Positions 59,679-64,000 of a stretch of DNA of 64,000 nt are shown piece by piece. The stretch lies in contig JAHCKG010000004.1 in assembly GCA_026125895.1 (NCBI GenBank), forward strand, positions 62,001-126,000, given 5' to 3'. The notes below the pieces were generated by a model that saw only the letters and a program-made list of their open reading frames with translations, searched no databases and had not been told where the DNA came from. The translations under genes were made by a program, and so were the position numbers. The DNA is from Pseudolabrys sp. GTDB taxonomy: Bacteria > Pseudomonadota > Alphaproteobacteria > Rhizobiales > Xanthobacteraceae. Position 1 is the stretch's first letter. Each line of letters starts with the position of its first letter.

Positions 59679-60671
59679 ATGACCAAGCTGACACGACGCG
59701 ATTTCATGGCCGCGAGCGCGGTCGCGGGCGCCGGCCTCGTAGCCGGAGCCAAGCCGTCTTTCGCGCAGAATTATCCGAACCGTCCGATCCAGATGATCTG
59801 CCCCTGGGGCGCCGGTGGCGGCACCGATGCCACCGCGCGCATCGTCGCGGCGCTTCTCGAGAAGGACCTTGGCCAGCCGATCAACGTCGTCAACCGCACC
59901 GGCGGTTCCGGCGTCGTCGGCCACTCGGCGATCGCCACCGCGACGCCGGACGGCTACACGCTCGGCATCATCACGGTCGAAATCGCCATGATGCACTGGC
60001 AGGGCCTCACCCAGCTCACGCCTAAGGATTTCACGCCGCTCGCCCTGATGAACGAGGATCCGCCGGGCATCCAGGTCAAGGCCGACAGCGAGTACAAGAC
60101 AGTCAAGGACCTCGCCGAGGCCATCAAGAAGGCGCCTGCCGGCAAGTTCAAGGCCTCCGGCACCGGTCAGGGCGGCATCTGGCATCTGGCGCTCGTTGGC
60201 TGGCTACAGGCCATGGGCCTCCCGGCCAATCATGTCGCCTGGGTGCCATCGAACGGCGCCGCCCCGGCCATGCAGGACCTCGCCGCCGGCGGTATCGATA
60301 TGACCACCTGCTCCGTCCCCGAGGCCCGCGCCATGATCGACGCCGGCAAGGCCCGCAGCCTGGCGCTGATGGCGCCCGAGCGCTCCTCCGCCTTCAAGGA
60401 CATCCCGACGCTGAAGGAAGCGATGGGCGTCGATTTCACCACCGGCGCCTGGCGCGGCTTTGCCGGGCCGAAGGGCATGCCGGCGGACATGGCCGCAAAG
60501 CTCACCGCCTCGCTCAAGAAGATCTACGACTCCAAGGAGTACAAGGACTTCATGAGCTCGCGCGGCTTCGGCACGGTGTGGGCCGACGCCAAGGGCTATG
60601 CCGACTTCATGGACAAATCGGACAAGCAAATGGGTACGGCGATGAAGGCCGCCGGTCTCACCAAGTCCTGA
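59679..60671 (+). CDS. tctC: Tripartite tricarboxylate transporter substrate-binding protein (Bug/TctC)
   Basis: A 330-residue periplasmic binding protein. It starts MTKLTRRDFMAASAVAGAGL, a twin-arginine-type leader, cleaved near SFA. YPNRPIQMICPWGAGGGTDA is the Bug/TctC signature, followed by GSGVVGHSAIATATPDGYTL and GTGQGGIWHLALVGWLQAMG. It delivers a carboxylate to the TctAB membrane complex encoded next. Conserved water-bridge residues of citrate-binding TctC cannot be used to decide the ligand here. The gene is first in tctC-tctB-tctA. Confidence 0.93.
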   Translation: MTKLTRRDFMAASAVAGAGLVAGAKPSFAQNYPNRPIQMICPWGAGGGTDATARIVAALLEKDLGQPINVVNRTGGSGVVGHSAIATATPDGYTLGIITVEIAMMHWQGLTQLTPKDFTPLALMNEDPPGIQVKADSEYKTVKDLAEAIKKAPAGKFKASGTGQGGIWHLALVGWLQAMGLPANHVAWVPSNGAAPAMQDLAAGGIDMTTCSVPEARAMIDAGKARSLALMAPERSSAFKDIPTLKEAMGVDFTTGAWRGFAGPKGMPADMAAKLTASLKKIYDSKEYKDFMSSRGFGTVWADAKGYADFMDKSDKQMGTAMKAAGLTKS

Positions 60672-60788
60672 GGCACGAATGAACCGGCGCGCGGGGCCTG
60701 ACGGCTTCGCGCGCCGTTCCTCCCCGGCGGCACGGCAGCCCGGCCCCCTCGACCCGACCTTCCTCTCGTAAATTTTTCCGGAGCAGCA

Positions 60789-61262
60789 ATGCGCGCGAAT
60801 GACGCGATCAACGGCTTCATTCTCATCGTCCTGTCGGTCGCAATGATTGCCTACACGACAACCTTCCCGTCCTTCCCCGGCCAGGCCTACGGACCCGCTC
60901 TATTTCCCCGCGTTCTCGGCACGCTGGTAATCATCTGCGGCGCGCTTTTGATGTGGCGCGGCATCGCCGTGCGGCGCGCCGGCGGACCGCTCGTGGAGAT
61001 GGGAGCGTGGACCCGCCAGCCGTGGCGCGTCGGCTCGTTCTTCCTGATGCTGGTGCTGCTGCTCTGCTACATCCTGTTCGCCGAGACCATCGGCTTCATT
61101 CCGATGGCCTTCGTGACGCTCGGCGCGCTGTTCCTGTGGCTCGGCGTTCGTCCGATCACGGCGCTGATCACCACGGTGGTCGCGACGATGATGATCTACT
61201 GGTTCTTCGCCAGCCTGTTGCGCGTGCCGCTGCCGCGCGGCTGGCTCGATTCCATTCTCTGA
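60789..61262 (+). CDS. tctB: Tripartite tricarboxylate transporter small membrane subunit
   Basis: A 157-residue protein with four membrane helices. It starts MRANDAINGFILIVLSVAMI, then the signature FPSFPGQAYGPALFPRVLGT of the TctB family. The C-terminal pair of helices is SFFLMLVLLLCYILFAETIG and TTVVATMMIYWFFASLLRVP. It partners TctA in sodium- or proton-driven uptake. It is 117 bp after tctC and 7 bp before tctA. Confidence 0.93.
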   Translation: MRANDAINGFILIVLSVAMIAYTTTFPSFPGQAYGPALFPRVLGTLVIICGALLMWRGIAVRRAGGPLVEMGAWTRQPWRVGSFFLMLVLLLCYILFAETIGFIPMAFVTLGALFLWLGVRPITALITTVVATMMIYWFFASLLRVPLPRGWLDSIL

Positions 61263-61269
61263 GGCCGCC

Positions 61270-62784
61270 ATGGACGCATTGCTGACCGCTATCGGTCTCG
61301 TTTTTCAAATCAAGGTTCTCTGGGTCATCGTCGCCTCCGCGGCTTTCGGCATGTTCGTCGGCGCCATGCCGGGGCTCACCGCCACCATGGCGACGGCCTT
61401 GCTGGTGCCCGTCACTTTCTTCATGGACCCCGTGCCTGCGCTCGGCGCCATCGTCACCGCGACCGCGATGGCGATCTTCGCCGGCGACATTCCGGCGGCG
61501 CTTCTGCGCATCCCCGGCACGCCGGCTTCCGCGGCCTATACCGACGAAAGCTACGCGATGTCGAAGAAAGGCCAGATCGACCTCAATCTCGGGGTCAATC
61601 TCGTCTTCTCCGTGCTCGGCGGCCTGGTCGGCGTCCTCATCCTCATCGTGTGCGCGCCGGCGCTCGCCGAAGTCGCCATCAATTTCTCGTCGTTCGAATA
61701 TTTCTGGCTGGCGCTGCTCGGCCTGACCTGCGCCGTGTTCATGACCACGGAGGATCCGCTCAAGGGCATCACCTCGCTGGTGTTCGGCCTGCTCATCAAC
61801 TGCGTCGGCATCGACCCGACCGCGGGCTATCCGCGCTTCACCTTCGGCAGCGTCGAACTGTTGCAGGGCATCAGCTTCATTCCGGCGATGATCGGCATGT
61901 TCGCGCTGTCCGAGCTGCTGCGCGGCGTCGTCAGCGTCGATCAGCAGGGCGCCGTGCTGGCGCAGAAGATCGGCAACATCTTCACCGGCGTCGGCGAGGT
62001 GTTCAAGAAGTACTGGTTCAACTTCCTGCGCGGCTCCGCGCTCGGCGTCGCCATCGGCGCCCTGCCCGGCGCCGGCGCCGACATCGCGGCCTGGATTTCC
62101 TTCGCCGTCTCGAAAAAATTCTCGAAGACGCCGGAGAAATTCGGCACCGGCCATATCGAGGGCATCGTCGATTCGACGTCGGCCAACAACTCGGCGCTCG
62201 GCGGCGCCTGGATCCCGGCGCTGGTGTTCGGCATTCCAGGCGACTCGATCACCGCCATCGTCATCGGCGTGCTCTACATGAAGGGCATGAACCCGGGCCC
62301 CACCGTGTTCCTGCAGAATCCGCAGTTCATCTACGCCGTGTTCGTCATCTTTGTGCTGGCCAACATCCTGATGCTGCCGCTCGGCTGGGCGGCGATCAAA
62401 TCGGCCAAGCAGATCCTGCGCGTGCCGCGCAAGGTGCTGCTGCCGATCATCCTGATGTTCTGCGTGGTCGGCGCCTATGCCATGACCAACTCGCCTTACG
62501 GCATCATCATCATGTTCGTGTTCGGCATCGTCGGCTGGCTTATGGAGGAAAACGGCTTCCCTATCGCGCCGACGATCCTCGGCCTCGTGCTCGGCGAACT
62601 CTTGGAGCAGAGCTTCATGACTTCGATGATCAAGGCCGACGGCAACGCGCTGATGTTCTTCGAGCGGCCGATCGCCGCCATCCTCGGCGTCCTCACGGTG
62701 CTGATCTGGGGCACGATGATCTGGCGCGCGGTAACCGGCCGGCGGGCGACCGTGGCGCCGTCGGAGGCCGACGCGGGGGCGTGA
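61270..62784 (+). CDS. tctA: Tripartite tricarboxylate transporter large membrane subunit
   Basis: A 504-residue carrier with about 11-12 helices. GAMPGLTATMATALLVPVTF is the N-terminal TctA loop and GALPGAGADIAAWISFAVSK the repeated second loop (G-x-x-PG-x-G), reflecting the internal duplication of the family. GDIPAALLRIPGTPASAAYT is also diagnostic. It moves the ligand brought by TctC. The gene closes the tctCBA set and is 33 bp upstream of meaB. Confidence 0.95.
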   Translation: MDALLTAIGLVFQIKVLWVIVASAAFGMFVGAMPGLTATMATALLVPVTFFMDPVPALGAIVTATAMAIFAGDIPAALLRIPGTPASAAYTDESYAMSKKGQIDLNLGVNLVFSVLGGLVGVLILIVCAPALAEVAINFSSFEYFWLALLGLTCAVFMTTEDPLKGITSLVFGLLINCVGIDPTAGYPRFTFGSVELLQGISFIPAMIGMFALSELLRGVVSVDQQGAVLAQKIGNIFTGVGEVFKKYWFNFLRGSALGVAIGALPGAGADIAAWISFAVSKKFSKTPEKFGTGHIEGIVDSTSANNSALGGAWIPALVFGIPGDSITAIVIGVLYMKGMNPGPTVFLQNPQFIYAVFVIFVLANILMLPLGWAAIKSAKQILRVPRKVLLPIILMFCVVGAYAMTNSPYGIIIMFVFGIVGWLMEENGFPIAPTILGLVLGELLEQSFMTSMIKADGNALMFFERPIAAILGVLTVLIWGTMIWRAVTGRRATVAPSEADAGA

Positions 62785-62817
62785 CGGCGCAGCCGCCTTC
62801 GGCTAGTGAAGCGGGCC

Positions 62818-63804
62818 ATGTCCGCCCGCCGCCTCGACCCTGCTTTGCTTGCCGCCGGCATCCGCGCTGGCGACCGCGCCACGCTGGCGCGCGCCATCAC
62901 TCTGGTCGAGAGCACGCGCGCCGATCACCGCCAGACCGCACACCTTCTGGTGCAGGAGCTGTTGCCCGCGACCGGCAAGGCCATCCGGATCGGCATTACC
63001 GGCGCGCCGGGCGCCGGCAAGTCCAGCACCATCGACACGCTCGGCACCCATTTAACCTTGGACGGCCACAAGGTCGCGGTGCTGGCGGTCGATCCATCCT
63101 CCTCGCGCACCGGCGGCTCGATCCTCGGCGACAAGACGCGCATGGCGCGGCTCGCGCTCGACCCCAACGCCTTCATCCGCCCCTCGCCGTCGTCCGGAAC
63201 GCTCGGCGGCGTCGCCGCCAAGACGCGCGAGACCATGCTGCTGTGCGAGGCGGCCGGCTACGACGTCATCATCGTCGAGACCGTCGGGGTCGGCCAGTCG
63301 GAGACGGCGGTCGCCGACATGACCGACTTCTTTCTGGTTCTGATGGTCGCCGGCACCGGCGACGAACTGCAAGGCATCAAGAAGGGCATCGTCGAACTCG
63401 CCGACATGATCGCGGTCAACAAGGCCGACGGCGACAACATCGCCCGCGCCAATGTCGCCGCCGCCGATTTCCGCAGCGCGCTGCATATTCTCAGCCCACG
63501 CTCGCCGACCTGGATGGTGCCGGTCATGACCTACTCGGCGCTCACGGGCGCCGGCATCGGTGCGCTGTGGAAGCACATCGTCGACTATCGGACGAAGATG
63601 ACGGCGAGCGGCGAACTTGCCGCGCGGCGCCGCGACCAGCAGGTCAAATGGATGTGGACGCTCATCGAGGAGCGCCTCACCGCCCGCCTGCGCGGCGATC
63701 CGGCCGTGCGCAACAAGGTGCGCCAGGCCGAAAGCGCCGTCGCCGCCGGCACCCTGGCACCGACGCTTGCCGTCGATGAGATCGCCGGCCTGCTCGGCCT
63801 CTGA
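62818..63804 (+). CDS. meaB: MeaB/ArgK-type GTPase, methylmalonyl-CoA mutase chaperone
   Basis: A 328-residue G3E-type GTPase that protects and reactivates adenosylcobalamin mutases. The P-loop is GITGAPGAGKSSTIDTLG, followed by VLAVDPSSSRTGGSILGDKT, FIRPSPSSGTLGGVA, EAAGYDVIIVETVGVGQSE and NKADGDN (guanine specificity). The C-terminal dimer arm is QVKWMWTLIEERLTARL. The start is ATG 62818; GTG 62806 would add four residues. Its expected partner is MutAB, encoded upstream beyond the tct genes. Confidence 0.95.
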   Translation: MSARRLDPALLAAGIRAGDRATLARAITLVESTRADHRQTAHLLVQELLPATGKAIRIGITGAPGAGKSSTIDTLGTHLTLDGHKVAVLAVDPSSSRTGGSILGDKTRMARLALDPNAFIRPSPSSGTLGGVAAKTRETMLLCEAAGYDVIIVETVGVGQSETAVADMTDFFLVLMVAGTGDELQGIKKGIVELADMIAVNKADGDNIARANVAAADFRSALHILSPRSPTWMVPVMTYSALTGAGIGALWKHIVDYRTKMTASGELAARRRDQQVKWMWTLIEERLTARLRGDPAVRNKVRQAESAVAAGTLAPTLAVDEIAGLLGL

Positions 63805-63821
63805 GAACCGATAAACTGGCA

Positions 63822-63836
63822 TTAACCCCGGCTTAA
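63822..63836 (+). promoter_or_regulatory. Consensus CtrA box upstream of the right-edge gene
   Basis: TTAA (63822-63825), spacer CCCCGGC and TTAA (63833-63836) match the full CtrA consensus TTAA-N7-TTAA, each TTAA followed by CC. Another TTTAAACC follows at 63842-63849. It lies 18 bp after the meaB stop and 51 bp before the ATG at 63888. Binding is inferred from the match. Confidence 0.6.
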
Positions 63837-63887
63837 CCCTGTTTAAACCCCTGGAGCCTAGGGTCCACGGGCAGCCGGGATCAGTTC

Positions 63888-64000
63888 ATGCGGATCGGAA
63901 CTTTTGCCGCCGCCTTCAGAGGCGGCCTGATCAAATTCACCGTCGTCGGTCTCGCCGCTTTCGCCGTGAGCTTTGCGATTCTGCTGTCGATCGCAGCGAT
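63888..64000 (+). CDS. N-terminal fragment of a membrane or exported protein (cut by window edge)
   Basis: ATG 63888 opens a frame of 37 visible codons: MRIGTFAAAFRGGLIKFTVV, then a hydrophobic run GLAAFAVSFAILLSIAA. A basic N terminus plus a long hydrophobic stretch indicates a membrane anchor or signal peptide. A consensus CtrA box stands 51 bp upstream, so it may be a cell-cycle, chemotaxis or flagellar gene. Identity cannot be read from this fragment. Confidence 0.6.
   Translation, partial: MRIGTFAAAFRGGLIKFTVVGLAAFAVSFAILLSIAA

Overview
The window reads as a chromosome segment of a high-GC alphaproteobacterium of the order Hyphomicrobiales (Rhizobiales), closest in flavour to Bradyrhizobium/Xanthobacteraceae-type genomes. 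The basis is the GC-rich codon use, a MucR/Ros zinc-finger regulator, CtrA-type TTAA-N7-TTAA boxes, families typical of the order (DUF2336, DUF1491, DUF5330, DUF6456, DUF2019, DUF6894, DUF6968), and several short palindromic repeats that I recall from rhizobial genomes. The assignment rests on recall of gene families, not on a search. I saw no rRNA, tRNA, CRISPR array, integrase or transposase.

Layout. 0-2 kb: a two-component pair (kinase cut by the left edge), a PepSY-like protein and a nitroreductase. 2.0-14.9 kb (minus strand): an HK97-type head-gene cluster in gene-transfer-agent order (terS, terL, portal, two small genes, prohead protease, major capsid, head-tail connector, head closure). 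It has no lysogeny, replication or tail genes. It is decayed: terL has an amber codon, a large internal deletion and a 3' frameshift; the portal is frameshifted; head closure is cut off after about 31 codons and fused to an unrelated gene end. Between the head genes sit cargo genes: two DUF6968 paralogues, a secreted protein with paired Cys-x3-Cys motifs, a DUF4142 protein, an HNH-type toxin with a frameshifted DUF2019 partner, a methyltransferase, and a plus-strand block (S1 protease, VTT/DedA protein, 71-residue flagellar-rod-like protein) bounded by palindromic repeats.

15-24.3 kb: small membrane and lipoproteins, PilZ, an APC permease, DUF6894, a divergent HxlR/FMN-reductase pair, a 1157-residue hybrid sensor kinase and a DHA2 efflux pump. 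24.3-26.9 kb: a small accessory island with a DUF2281/MazF-like pair (toxin frameshifted), a frameshifted HNH endonuclease and an intact VapBC pair with a visible operator. 27-40 kb: conserved cell-envelope and regulatory genes, including a bifunctional penicillin-binding protein, a DUF1214/DUF1254 pair, a PAS sensor kinase, SufE and MucR.

40.7-52.8 kb: superoxide dismutase, a flavin amine oxidase, a haloacid dehalogenase, an ABC exporter, periplasmic glucan synthesis (opgG-opgH), polyphosphate kinase 2, an M20 peptidase and two small conserved proteins. 52.9-54.6 kb: the overlapping folate operon folP-folB-folK. 54.7-63.8 kb: methylmalonyl-CoA mutase (mutA-mutB), a DUF3298-type protein, a complete tripartite tricarboxylate transporter (tctC-tctB-tctA) and the mutase chaperone meaB. 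This arrangement suggests uptake of a carboxylate that is metabolised through methylmalonyl-CoA. The right edge cuts a gene that has a consensus CtrA box upstream.

All probable frameshifts and nonsense codons fall in the accessory regions (2-14.4 kb and 24.9-26.2 kb), while the roughly 37 kb of conserved genes to the right are intact. This favours real decay over poor sequence quality.
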